DNA from: CAWCXF01 sp963799455
GTDB lineage: Bacteria; Pseudomonadota; Alphaproteobacteria; Rhodobacterales; Rhodobacteraceae
Assembly: GCA_963799455.1 (NCBI GenBank)
Contig: CAWCXF010000008.1
Coordinates: forward strand, 1,674,001-1,738,000
DNA length: 64,000 nucleotides
Reading direction: 5' to 3'
The notes beneath the pieces were generated by a model. It saw only the letters and a list, made by a program, of their open reading frames with translations, ran no database searches and was not told where the DNA came from. Positions 41,648-51,781 of this stretch are shown piece by piece. Position 1 is the stretch's first letter; each line of letters starts with the position of its first letter. Made by a program: the position numbers and the translations under genes.

Positions 41648-42306
41648 TCAGCTCGCCGCGAGCGCCTCGCGCAGCGCGACGAGCTTGTTGTCGAGGTGAA
41701 GCCGCAGGATCGCGCCGAGGCCCGGCCCGTCGCGGTCCGCGAGCGCCTCCATGATGCGCTCGTGCTCGGCCATCGCCTGGTCCCAGCGCGCGGGGCTGAC
41801 GTTGGCCTGGTAGCGGCCGCGGCGCACGCGGCCGTCGAGGCTGCGCTGCATCGCCTCCAACGTGGCGTTGCCCGAGGCCGCGGCGATGGCGAGGTGGATG
41901 CGCTCGTTCAAGGCGAAGTAGGCCGGGCGGTCGCCGGCGCGGTGGCGCGCGCGCATCTCCTCGTGGAGCGCGCGGATCGCCGCGATCTCCTCGCCCGTGG
42001 CGTGGGCCGCCGCCAGCTCGCCCGCGAGCGCCTCCAGCGCGCCCATGATCGGGAACGCCTCCTCCAGGTCGCGCTCGGTCAGCGCGGCGGCGCTCGCGCC
42101 GCGGTTCGGCACGAGCGTGACGTAGCCCTCGCGGCCGAGCACCTTGATCGCCTCGCGCAGGGGCGTGCGGCTGACGCCGAAGCGCTCGCACAGGCCCCGC
42201 TCGTCGATGCGCGCGCCGGGCTCGATGGCGCCCTCGACGATCATCTGGCGCAGCCGCTCGGCCAGCTCCTCGTGCAGCGGCGGGCGCGGCGTCGATGGGG
42301 TTCGTG
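41648..42306 (-). CDS. GntR-family (FadR/FCD) transcriptional regulator
   Basis: A regulator of about 218 residues: winged helix LHEELAERLRQMIVEGAIEPG…ERFGVSRTPLREAIKVLGREGYVTLVPNRG and an FCD domain (AFPIMGALEALAGELAA, FALNERIHLAIAAASGN, EHERIMEALADRDGPG). No ATG is found at the right place: GGAGGA (minus strand, about 42311-42316) is followed by ACG at 42306, so the start codon or the bases near it are probably miscalled; a one-base shift is also needed a few codons later. It lies downstream of the FAD oxidase gene on the same strand and probably controls the divergent catabolic cluster. Confidence 0.8.
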
Positions 42307-45260
42307 ACGTTCCTCCGGCAGGCCGCGCCAGGCAAGCGGCCTCAGGACACGGGCCACGTGGACCGCGCGCCGCGCGCGGCGCCGTCCGCGATCTGGTGGC
42401 GGCAGGAGGTGCCGTCGGCGACGATCCAGTCCTCGGCTCCGGCCGCGCGCACCGCCGGCAGCAGCGACAGCTCGCCCATGGCGCGCGAGACGTCGCGCGG
42501 TCTCGGCCTGGTAGCCGAAGGCGCCGGCCATGCCGCAGCAGGACGATTCGATCGGCTCGACCGTCCAGCTCCGGGATGCGCCGCAGCAGCGCCTCCACGG
42601 GGCCCATGAACGCGTCGACCGCCTTCTGGTGGCAGTGGCCGTGGAGCTAGGCGCGGCGGGCGGGGCTCGAACGGCAGGCGGACTCCGCCGCTCGCGCCGC
42701 GACCAGCCATTCCTCGAAGCAGCATGACGCGTTCGCCGGCGATCCTCGCTCGGCTCCAGTCCGGGAGCAGGCGCGGGACCTCGTCGCGGAAGGTGCAGCA
42801 GGCAGGAGGGCTCCAGGCCGACCACCGGCGCGCCCGGCGTCGAGTGCGGCGCGCAGCGCGGCCACCATGCGCGGCGCATCTCGGCGCGCGCCTCGTCGAC
42901 CAGCCCGGCCGCGAGGTAGGTGCGCCCGCAGCAGAGCGGCCGCGCCTGCGCCGGCGCGCGCGCGAAGCCGGGACAGCCGCTCGCCGCGAGCACCGTGACG
43001 GCGGCGCGCAGGTTCTCCGGCTCGAACCAGCGGTTGAAGGTGTCGGCGAACAGGATCACCACGCCGGCGGCTGGCGCCATCGCCCGGGCTCGCGGAACGG
43101 CCGGCGGCACCAGTCGCGGCGGAAGCGCGGAGCGGCGGCCCGCCGCGAAACCGATCATGCGCTCCGACAGAGCCGCGCAGCACCCGGCAGCCGGTCGCGC
43201 AGGCGCCAGCGAGCCACGGCGCGCGCGCGGCGCCAGCGGCGCGTAGCGCGGCAGGTGGGCGACCAGGCGGTCCGCGAGCGGCAGCCCGTGCCTGGCGACC
43301 CGCGCGGCGGTCACCTCGATCTTCATCTTCGCCATGTCGACGCCATCGGGCACTCGCGCTTGCAGGCCTTGCACGACGACGCAGAGCTTCAGCGTCTCGG
43401 CCATCTCGTCGGAGGTGAGCGCGTCCGGCCCGAGCTGGCCCGACAGCGCCAGGCGCAGCGTGTTGGCCCGCCCGCGCGTGACGTCGCGCTCGTCGCGCGT
43501 GACGCGGTAGCAGGGGCACATGGCGCCGCCCGCGGTCTTGCGGCAGGCGCCGTTGTTGTTGCACATCTCGACCGCGCCGTGGACGCCCCGCCGGGCCAGG
43601 CCGACCAGTCGAGCTGCGGCGTCACGTCGCTGGCGCCGTAGCCGCGGCGGATAGCGGAAGAGCGTCCGGTCGTCCATCTTCGGCGCGTGCACGATGCGTT
43701 GCCGGGGTTGAGCACGCCGTCCGGGTCGAAGCGGTCCTTCACCTCCTCGAAGCGCGCGGACGATGCGGCTGCCGAACATCGCGCTCGTGGAACTCCGAGC
43801 GCACGATGCCGTCGCCGTGCTCGCCGGAGTGCGAGCCCTTGTATTCGCGCGACGATGGCGAACGCCTCCTCGGCGATCGCGCGCATGGCGCTTGGCGTCC
43901 GTTCTCCTGCTTGAGGTTCAGCACCGGGCGCACGTGCAGCAGCCCGACCGAGGCGTGCGCGTACCACGTGCCCGTCGTGCCGTGCGTCTCGAAGACCGCC
44001 GTCAGCCGGTCGGTGAAGTCGGCAAGGTCGGCCAGCGGCACGGCGCAGTCCTCGACGAAGGAGACCGGCTTTCCCTGCGTCCTTCATCGACATCATGATG
44101 TTGAGGCCCTGCGTGCGGACCTCGGCGATGGCGCCCTGGAGGCCCGGCGTCGAGCGCCTCGACCACGCCGCCCTCCGTCGCCGCCGTCCCGAAGGCGAAG
44201 CCGAGATCGGCCATCACGTCGTGCAGCCGCCGCGAGGCGGCGGCGGTTCTCGTCCGCAGTCGTCCTCGGCGAACTCCACGAGCAGCAGCGCCGCCGGGTC
44301 GCCCCGCACGAAGCGCGTCGAGCGCGGGCGAGAGCATCGGGATCGTCGCGGCCGAGCTCGATCATGGTGGGTCGACCAGCTCCACCGCGGTCGGGCCCGA
44401 GTGGCCACGAGGTGCTGCGTCGCCTCCATCGCGTCGCGGAAGGTGGGGAAGTGGCACACGCCACACGACCTTGTCGCGGCGGCAGGGGCGACAGGCGCGA
44501 TCTCGACCGCGGTCGGACAGCGCCAGCGTGCCCTCCGAGCCGACCAGCAGGTGCGCGAGGTTGTTGGCGGGCCGCCGGCACCAGCGCGTCGATGTTGTAG
44601 CCGCCCACGCGCCGCAGGAGCTTGGGGAAGCGCGCCTCGATCTCGTCCGCCTCGCGCGCGCCCAGCGCCAGCATGTCGCGCACCAGCGCCTCGACGGGGC
44701 CGTCGCTCGGGCCGCGTCGCGCTCGACGGGGCCGAAGCGGGCGCGGGTTGCCGTCCGCCATCAGCGCGTCGATGGCGTGGACGTTGTCGCGCATCTGCCC
44801 GTAGCGGATCGAGCGCGCGCCGCAGGAGTTGTTGGCCGCCATCCCGCCGATGGTGGCGCGCGAGGCGGTCGAGACGTCCACCGGGAACCACAGCCCGTGC
44901 GGCTTCAGCGCCCGGTTCAGCTCGTCGAGCACGAGCCCCGGCTCGACCATCGCGCGCCGCCCCTCCACGTCGAGCTCGAGGATGCGGCGTCAGGTGCGTC
45001 GAGAAGTCGACCACGACGCCGCGGTTGATCGTCTGCCCGCCTGGCTCGTGCCGCCGCCGCGCGCGGTGACGGGCACGCCCTCCTCGCGCGCGCGGCGAGC
45101 GTCGCCGCCGACGTCCTCGACGCGCCGCGGCACCACCACGGCCTCGGGCATCGATCTGGTAGATCGAGGCGTCGGTGGCGTAGCGCCCGCGGGTGAAGGC
45201 GTCGTGCGAGGACGTCGCCCTCGATCTCGCGCGCCGAGCCTCCAGTCCACAATCCGCCAT
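42300..45260 (-). pseudogene. FAD-linked oxidase / Fe-S oxidoreductase fusion, many apparent frameshifts
   Basis: Read across frames this is one protein of about 980 residues with a GlcD-like FAD domain and a GlcF-like CCG domain. FAD part: DAFTRGRYATDASIYQID, GGGTSQAG, NRGVVVDFSTHL, SRATIGGMAANNSCGARSIRYG, FDPDGVLNPG. Fe-S part: MCNNNGACRKTAGGAMCPCYR, a disrupted CVVCKACKRECPMGVDMAK, CCGRTYLAAGLVDEAR and SCCGMAGAFGYQAE. Such enzymes oxidise 2-hydroxy acids (glycolate, D-lactate and similar). Frames change every 50-150 bases with single insertions and deletions, yet the residues between remain perfectly conserved, which speaks for poor base calls rather than decay. It is divergent from the aminotransferase gene. 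Confidence 0.8.
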
Positions 45261-45302
45261 GCCGGCACTGACTGCCCTTGCGCTTTCAGTGCCCTTGACT
45301 GC

Positions 45303-45319
45303 GCAATGGTATGCATTGC
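45303..45319. promoter_or_regulatory. candidate GntR operator between the FAD oxidase and aminotransferase genes
   Basis: GCAATG-GTATG-CATTGC is a perfect 6-bp inverted repeat with a 5-base spacer, in the 117-base divergent region. The TGGTATGCA core resembles FadR/VanR-subfamily GntR sites. The GntR gene at 41648-42306 is the likely binder. TTGACT (45295-45300) just before it could be a -35 on the plus strand. Confidence 0.55.
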
Positions 45320-45377
45320 ACAAGACGACAGGCGACGACGCCTACGCAGGGTGACGGACCGAGAGGGGCGAGGCGAC

Positions 45378-46596
45378 ATGACGCAGCCGGGCCGGCACTT
45401 CCTGCAGATCCCGGGGCCGACCAACGTGCCCGACCGCGTGCTGCGTGCGATGGACCGCCCGACGATCGACCATCGCGGCCCGGAGTTCGCCGCGCTGGCC
45501 GAAGCGGGTGCTCGACGGCATGAAGCGCATCGTCAGGACCGAAGCCGGGCGGGTGGTGATCTACCCCGCCTCGGGGACCGGGGCGTGGGAGGCGGCGCTC
45601 GTCAACACGCTGTCGCCGGGCGACCGGGTGCTGATGGTACGAGACCGGCCACTTCGCCGCGCTCTGGCGCGGCTCGCCGAGCGCCTCGGGCTCGACCCCG
45701 AGGTGATCCAGGCGACTGGCGCTCGGGCGTCGACCCCGCCGCGCATCGGGCGCCGCGCTGCCGAGGAGCACAGGGCCACGCGATCAAGGCGGTCTGCGTG
45801 GTCCACAACGAGACGTCGACGGGCTGCACCAGCCGCATCGACGAGGTGCGCGCGGCGATCGACGCCGCCCGCTCCGGCGCTCCTGATGGTGGACACCATC
45901 TCCTCGCTCGGCCTCGATCGACATGCCGCGATCGACGAGTGGGGCGTCGACGTCGCGGTGGCGGGCTCGCAGAAGGGGCTGATGCTGCCGCCGGGGCTGT
46001 CGTTCAACGCCGCGAGCTCCGACAAGGCGATCGCCGCCCACGAGAGCGCGCAGCTGCCGCGCTCCTACTGGGACTGGGACGAGATGATCGGGCCCAACGA
46101 CAAGGGCGTTCTTCCCCTACACGCCCGCGACCAACCTGCTCTACGGTCTCGCCGAGGCGATCGACATGCTGGAGGAGGAGGGGCTCGAGGCAACGTCTTC
46201 GCCCGCCACGAGCGCCACGCCGAGGCGACGCGCGCGGCCGTGCGCGCCTGGGGGGGGCTCGAGGTGCTGTGCGAGGAGCCGCGGCACCACTCCGGCTCGC
46301 TCACCGCGGTCTGCCATGCCCGAGGGCCACAACGCCGACGCACTACGCGCCAGGTGATGCTGGAGCACTTCGACATGTCGCTCGGCAACGGGCTCTCGAA
46401 GGTCGCCGACAGGGTCTTCCGCATCGGCCATCTGGGCGACTTCAACGACCTGATGCTGATGGGCACGCTCTCGGGCGTCGAGATGGGCCTCGAGCTCGCC
46501 GGCGTGCCGCACCGCAAGGCCGGGGCGCGCGCAGGCGGCGATGGACCACTTGACCGAGACGCGCTGCGGCGCCGGGGCGCAGATGCGACCGCCTGA
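45378..46596 (+). pseudogene. class-V aminotransferase, serine-glyoxylate type, many apparent frameshifts
   Basis: PLP enzyme of about 400 residues transferring the amino group of serine or alanine to glyoxylate. Blocks recovered across frames: GRHFLQIPGPTNVPDRVLRAMD, TIDHRGPEFAALA, VIYPASGTGAWEAALVNTLSPGD, AIKAVCVVHNETSTG, the PLP lysine region WGVDVAVAGSQKGLMLPPGLSFN, PRSYWDWDEMIGPN and HLGDFNDLMLMGTLSGVEMGL. At least six one-base changes are needed, for example an extra G near 45502 and 45637 and lost bases near 45675 and 45716. ATG 45378 begins the conserved N-terminus. It probably removes glyoxylate produced by the neighbouring oxidase. Confidence 0.85.
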
Positions 46597-46633
46597 GCAG
46601 CCGCAGCGAACCACAGGGCAGGAAAAACACAAA

Positions 46634-47644
46634 GTGAAGATCGTCACGCTGATCGCCGCCGTCCGCTGCGGCCGCCGCGGTCGGCCTGCTCGCAGGCGAC
46701 CGCCACCGCGCAGGCGGTGCTGAAGCTTCGGCCACGTCGGCGAGCCCGGCTCGCTCTTCGCGGCCTCGGCCGACGCACTTCGCCGAGGTGGCCAACGAGA
46801 AGCCGGGGACGGCTACGAGGTGCAGGTCTTCGGCTCCTCGCAGCTCGGCAACGACGAGGAGCTGCTTGCAGAAGCTCAAGCTCGGGCAGGTCGACTTCGC
46901 GCTGCCGTCCTCGGTCATGTCGTCGGTCGCGCACACGTTCGGCGTCTTCGAGATGCCCTACATCGTCCAGGAGCGCGACCACATGCGCGCCGTCTCGCGA
47001 GCGAGGCTGGACGACACCTTCCGCGACGCCGCCGCGCGAGGAGGGCTACGAGATCATCTGGCCTTCTGGGAGAACGGCTTCCGCAACGTCACCAACAACG
47101 TCCGCCCGATCATCGACCCCGACGGATCTCGAACGGCATCAAGCTGCGCACGCCCAAGGGCGAGTGGCGCGTCAAGATGTTCCAGCCCTACGGCGCGAAC
47201 CCGACGCCGATGGCCTTCTCGGACGTGTTCACCGCGCTGCAGACCGGCGTGATCGACGGGCAGGAGAACCCGCTACGCCCAGATCGCGTCCGCGCAAGTT
47301 CCAGGAGGTGCAGGAGTACCTCTCGATGACCGGCCACGTCTATACGCCCGCCTACCTCGCGACGTCCAAGCGCAACTGGAGCGGTGGCCCGACGAGGTCC
47401 AGGCCGGCGCTCACCGAGTGCGCGCGCCGGAGACGCAGGACTTCGTCTACGAGACGGCGCGCAGGTGGAGACCGACTGCTCGCCGAGATCGAGGAGGCCG
47501 GCGTCGACGGTCAACGAGGCCGACAAGCAGGCCTTCATCGACGCCTCCGAGCCCATCTACGACGAGTTCGGCGAGGAGGTCGAAGGCGGCTCGGAGCTGG
47601 TCCGGCGGGTGCGCGACGCCGACCCCGGCGCGGCCACGAACTGA
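46634..47644 (+). pseudogene. TRAP transporter substrate-binding protein, many apparent frameshifts
   Basis: DctP-type receptor of about 335 residues. Across frames: MKIVTLIAAV, GEPGSLFAASAD, YEVQVFGSSQLGNDEEL, LKLGQVDFALPSSVMSSVA, FGVFEMPYIVQERDHMR, AFWENGFRNVTNNVRPI, GIKLRTPKGEWRVKMFQPYGANPTPMAFSDVFTALQTGVIDGQENP (in part) and KQAFIDASEPIYDEFGEEVEGG. GTG 46634 fits the start. It precedes DctQ and DctM subunits, all with similar damage. The substrate is probably an organic acid used by the oxidase/CoA cluster. Confidence 0.85.
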
Positions 47645-47778
47645 GGCGAGCGCCCGGTCCCTCGGGGCCGGGCCTCCTCCGCCCGACCCGGCCCGAGCGC
47701 CCCCGGCGCGCGACGCGAGCCGGCCCGGGCGGCGCGCGGCTCGCCCCCGGCGCCCCCGCCCCCCAGGAGAGCCATCCC

Positions 47779-48318
47779 ATGCGCACGGCCTCCCGCGCCC
47801 TCGGGCTCCTCCTCGAATGGGTCGTGATCGCGCAGATGGTCGCGCTGACGGCGGTCGTCGTCTTCGCGGTCGTCTTCCGCAACTCGGCGCCTCGCTGTCC
47901 TGGTACGACGAGGTCGCGGCCGTCCTGCTCGCCTGGATCACCTACTACGGCGCGGCGCTGGCCGCGCTCAGGCGCAAGCACATCGGCTTCGACGACGTGC
48001 TCCTGCTCGCTGCCCGCCCGCGCCCGCGCGCCGGGCATCGTGGTCGCCGAGGCGCTGATCTTGGGCTTCTTCGCGCTGCTCGCCTGGTCGGGCTGGCGGG
48101 TGCTGGTGATCCTGGAGGGCATGAGCCTCGTCAGCCTCACCTTGGTGCCGGTGCAGCTCACGCAGTCGGTCATCCCCATCGGCGCCGTCCTCTTCGTCGC
48201 GGCCTCGCTGCTGTCGCTGCCCGACTACTGGCGCGAGACGATGGCGGGGCGCTCTTTCGAGCATCCCGAGATCGTCCCCGAGACCGACCCGACCGTCGTG
48301 GTGGAGACCCGCCCGTGA
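47779..48318 (+). pseudogene. TRAP transporter small permease subunit, frameshifted
   Basis: DctQ-type protein of about 180 residues with four helices: LGLLLEWVVIAQMVALTAVVVFAVVFRNS, then after a shift near 47890 LSWYDEVAAVLLAWITYYGAALAALRRKHIGFDDVL, and after a second near 48015 GIVVAEALILGFFALLAWSGWRVLVILEGM and LVPVQLTQSVIPIGAVLFVAASLLSLPDYW. RRKHIGFD is the family motif. AGGAGA lies upstream of ATG 47779. The end overlaps the large-subunit start as GTGA. Confidence 0.85.
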
Positions 48319-49595
48319 CCATCGCCGCCATCTTCGTGGCGCTCGTCGTCATGATCATGCTCAACGTGCCGATCGCGGTGGCGCTCGCCATCAGCGGCGT
48401 GATCGGCATCCTCGCCTACGAGGGCACCTCGGCGCTCATCTCCATCGCGCTCGACATGTATGGCGGCGCCACCAGCTTCTCGCTCATCGCCATCCCGATG
48501 TTCGTGCTCGCGGGCGCGATCATGAACGCCACCGGCATCACGCGCCGCCTGATCGAGTTCGTCTCCGCGCTGATCGGCTTCGTGCGCGGCGGGCTCGCCA
48601 TGGTCAACGTCGGCGTGTCGCTGTTCTTCGCCGAGATCTCGGGGAGCGCCGTGGCCGACGTCGCCGCGATCGGCTCGGTCATGATCCCGGAGATGAAGCG
48701 GCGCGGCTACTCGGCGGCCTTCGCGGCGGCCGTCACCTCGTCTTCGGCCTCGCTCGCCATCATCATCCCGCCCTCGATCCCGATGATCCTCTACGGCGTC
48801 ACCGCCGGCGCCTCGATCGAGCAGCTCTTCGTCGCGGGCGTCGTGCCGGGGCTCCTGGGCGCCGCGGGGCTGATGGCGCTGTGCTAGTGGTTCGCGCGGC
48901 GCTACGACCTGCCCGCGAGGCGGCGTTCGAGCTGGGGCCGCCTGCGCACCACCTTCGTCGCGGCGCTGCCGACCTTCGCGCTGCCGGTCGTCATCCTGGG
49001 CGGCATCTTCGGCGGCTTCGTCACCGCGACCGAGGCCGCGGGCGTCGCCGTCATCGCCTCGATCCTGGTGGGGCTGTGGTACCGCGAGATCAACCTCGGC
49101 GAGCTCAGGCGCTCGATGCTCGACGGCGGCGATCCAGACCGCGGTGGTGATGCTGCTGGTGGCGGCCTCCGTCCTGATGGGCGGCTACCTCACGCGCGCG
49201 CGATCCCGCAGGATCTGGCCGACGCGCTGCTCGAGCTCACGTCGAACCAATACGTCGATCCTCGCGATCCTCAACGTCTTCTTCCTGATCATCGGCTTCT
49301 TCCTGCACTCGGCCGCGGCCATCATCCTCGTCGTGCCGATCGTCGTGCCGCTGATCTCGGCGGCGGGCATCGACCCGGTGCATTTCGGCCTGGTCGTGAC
49401 GCTCAACCTCGCCATCGGCCAGCAGACGCCGCCCGTGGCAGCGTGCTCATCACCGCCTGCTCGATCGCCAAGGCCAACATCTGGGACGTGTCGAAGGCCA
49501 ACATCGGCTTCGTCGGCGTCCTGCTCGTGGTCCTGCTGCTGTGCACCTACGTGCCGGCGGTGCCGATGTACCTCGTGAACTGGGTCTACCGATGA
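48315..49595 (+). pseudogene. TRAP transporter large permease subunit, frameshifted
   Basis: DctM-type protein. The first 190 residues read cleanly from GTG 48315 (TIAAIFVALVVMIMLNVPIAVALAI, SLIAIPMFVLAGAIMNATGITRR, EISGSAVADVAAIGSVMIPEMKRRGYSAAFAAAV, IIIPPSIPMILYGVTAGASIEQLFVAGVVPG). A TAG follows LMALC at 48885-48887, where family members have Trp or Tyr. Further shifts near 49130, 49200, 49255 and 49440 separate blocks ending TACSIAKANIWDVSKANIGFVGVLLVVLLLC and the stop at 49595. The stop overlaps the hydratase start (ATGA). Confidence 0.85.
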
Positions 49596-50361
49596 CCGAG
49601 GAGGCCCGTCTACGAGGTCCGCGGCGGCGTCGGCCGGCTCGTCTTCGACCGGCCCGCAGAGCCGCAACGCGCTGACCTTCGCCATGTACGACCGGCTGCG
49701 CGAGGTCTGCGAGGGGATGCCGACCGACGGCTCGGTCCACGCGCTGATCGTCTCGGGCGCCGGCGGGCAGGCCTTCGCGGCCGGCACCGACATGGCGCAG
49801 TTCCGCGCCTTCGAGACGGCCGAGGACGCGTGGGCCTACGAGGCGCGCATCGAAGGAGTGCTGGAGGCGGTCGAGCGCTGCCCGGTGCCCACCATCGCCG
49901 CCATCACCGGCGCCTGCACCGGGGGCGGGGCGGGGATCGCCGCGGCCTGCGACATCCGCATGGCCACGCCCGCCTCGCGCTTCGGCTTCCCCATCGCGCG
50001 CACGCTGGGCAACTGCCTCTCGGTCGCCAACCTCGCCCGGCTCACGGGCCTGATGGGCATGGGCCGCGTGCGCGAGATGATCCTGACGGCCCGCCTGATC
50101 GGCGCCGAGGAGGCGCAGCGCGTGGGGCTCATCGCCGAGGTCGCCGACGACGCGCTGGCGCGGGCCGAGGAGATCGCGGCGACGCTGGCGGGCCACGCGC
50201 CCCTGACCATGCGCGCCACCAAGGAGGCCATGCGCCGCCTTTCGGCCGCCTCGCGCGTGGACGACCGCGACCTCATCGCGCTGTGCTACACGAGCCAAGA
50301 CTTCCGCGAGGGGATGGAGGCGTTCCTGGGCAAGCGGAAGCCCAAATGGAGCGGGCGGTGA
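49592..50361 (+). CDS. enoyl-CoA hydratase/isomerase family protein, two frameshifts near the start
   Basis: Crotonase-fold enzyme of about 255 residues. From 49684 the frame is clean: VHALIVSGAGGQAFAAGTDMAQF (oxyanion-hole strand), VPTIAAITGACTGGGAGIAAACDIRMATPASRFGFPIARTLGNCLS and MILTARLIGAEEAQRVGLIAEV. Upstream the expected MTEEPVYEVRGGVGRLVFDRPQSRNALTFAMYD is recovered after removing an extra base near 49605 and another near 49657. The usual catalytic Glu pair is not obvious, so hydratase versus another crotonase activity is open. It is coupled to the TRAP genes and to the CoA-transferase. Confidence 0.88.
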
Positions 50362-51527
50362 GCGGGCCTCTGAGCGGCGTGCGGGTGGTGGAGCTGGCGC
50401 ACATCATGGCCGGGCCCGTCTGCGGGCTGATGCTGGCCGACATGGGCGCCGACGTGATCAAGGTCGAGCGCCCCGAGGGCGACGACTCGCGCCGCTTCCT
50501 GCCGCCCGAGATCGAGGGCGAGAGCGCGGCGTTCATGATGATGAACCGCAACAAGCGCGGCATCGTGCTCGACCTCAAGTCCGAGGACGGCCGCGCGGCG
50601 TTCCTCAAGCTCGTCGCGCGCGCCGACATCCTCGTCGAGAACCACCGCAAGGGGACGATGGAGCGCCTGGGGCTCGGCCACGACGTGCTGGAGGCCGCCA
50701 ACCCCGCGCTCGTCCACGTCGAGATCTCGGGCTTCGGCCGCACCGGCCCCTACGCCGACCGCGGCGGCTTCGACCTCATCGCGCAGGGCATGTCGGGGCT
50801 GATGTCGATCACCGGCGAGGGGCCGGGCCGCCCGCCCGTCAAGGTGGGCGCGCCGGTCTCGGACATCACCGCCGGCATCCTCGCCGCGATGGGCGCGCTC
50901 GCGGCCTACGTCCGGCGCCTGCAGACCGGCGAGGGGCAGCGGGTGGACACCTCGCTCTTCGAGGCGGGCATCGTCCACACCTACTGGCAGTCGGCGATCG
51001 CGCTGGCCACCGGCACGGCGCCGGGGCCGATGGGCTCGGCCCACCCGCTCAACGCGCCCTACCAGGCGTTCCGCACCGCGGACGGCTGGATCTGCGTCGG
51101 CGCCGCCAACCAGCGCAACTGGGAGCGGCTCTTGGGCCTGATCGACGCGCCCGAGCTGGCCGCCGACCCCCGCTTCGCCACCAACCGCGACCGCATGGAG
51201 AACCGCGAGGCGCTGGAGGAGGCGCTCAACGCCGTCTTCGCGCGGCGCGCGACCGCCGACTGGCTCGCGGTGATGGAGGCGGGCGGCCTGCCCGCGGGCC
51301 CCGTGCTCGACGTGGCGGAGATGCACGCCGACCCGCAGACGCGGGCGCGCGGGATGGTGGTGAGCCTCGACCACCCGAGCGTCGGGCGTGTCGAGACCCT
51401 CGGGCTGCCCGTGAAGTTCTCCGCGACGCCCGGCCGCGTGGGCCGCCCGGCGCCGCGGCTCGGCGAGCACACGGCCGAGGTGCTTGCGGAACTGGATGCG
51501 GAGGCCGCCCGGCCCGGCCCGTCCTGA
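50358..51527 (+). CDS. CaiB/BaiF family CoA-transferase
   Basis: A 389-residue class III CoA-transferase moving CoA between carboxylic acids. Motifs: LSGVRVVELAHIMAGPVCGLMLADMGADVIKVERPEGD, FMMMNRNKRGIVLDLKSEDGR, the catalytic-Asp region AGFDLIAQGMSGLM-like and GAPVSDITAGILAAMGALAAY, QRVDTSLFEAGI and GLPAGPVLDVAEMHADPQ. I use GTG 50358, which overlaps the hydratase stop (GTGA) with GGAG 5 bases before; ATG 50346 would add four residues. It is the first undamaged gene after the error-rich stretch and closes the cluster, probably activating the imported acid to its CoA ester. Confidence 0.93.
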   Translation: MSGPLSGVRVVELAHIMAGPVCGLMLADMGADVIKVERPEGDDSRRFLPPEIEGESAAFMMMNRNKRGIVLDLKSEDGRAAFLKLVARADILVENHRKGTMERLGLGHDVLEAANPALVHVEISGFGRTGPYADRGGFDLIAQGMSGLMSITGEGPGRPPVKVGAPVSDITAGILAAMGALAAYVRRLQTGEGQRVDTSLFEAGIVHTYWQSAIALATGTAPGPMGSAHPLNAPYQAFRTADGWICVGAANQRNWERLLGLIDAPELAADPRFATNRDRMENREALEEALNAVFARRATADWLAVMEAGGLPAGPVLDVAEMHADPQTRARGMVVSLDHPSVGRVETLGLPVKFSATPGRVGRPAPRLGEHTAEVLAELDAEAARPGPS

Positions 51528-51601
51528 GCTGATGCGGTGGGCCCCCAGGCGGCATCGAGTGTGCCCTGGCGGTTCCATGGGGGGCGGGCGAGGGAGGGTC
51601 C

Positions 51602-51780
51602 ATGGTCGAGGTCGGCGTTCTGGCGATCGACCGTGCCGAGGGCGGTCTTTCCAGGTCTGCGGCGTCGGGCCTGAGGGCCCGGTCGTCTTCGACGAGGCGA
51701 TGTCGCGGCCGCGGCCGCATCGGGTGTCGGCGGACCGCGCCTGCGTGGTGGCGATGGAGGCGTGCGCCGCCCGCGGCCGG
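51602..51780 (+). pseudogene. IS110-family transposase, N-terminal remnant
   Basis: MVEVGVLAIDRA, then after a shift SFQVCGVGPEGPVVFDEAMSR and ACVVAMEACAARGR, match the start of IS110 transposases (VGIDVSK..FQVC..D..G.VVF.R.LSR…CVVAMEACA.SHHW). About 60 codons remain and the sequence then runs straight into the end of the SDR gene on the other strand. It may be part of the same kind of element as the C-terminal remnant at 34.1-34.5 kb. Confidence 0.65.
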
Positions 51781-51781
51781 C

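Noticed and set aside
45378..46596. Aminotransferase considered as BhcA of the beta-hydroxyaspartate pathway
   Set aside because: Its N-terminal blocks (GRHFLQIPGPTNVPDRVL) differ from the BhcA pattern and no bhcB, bhcC or bhcD gene is present.
42342..49793. Numerous medium open frames on both strands in the damaged stretch
   Set aside because: They are pieces or shadows of the five frameshifted genes and were merged into those entries.
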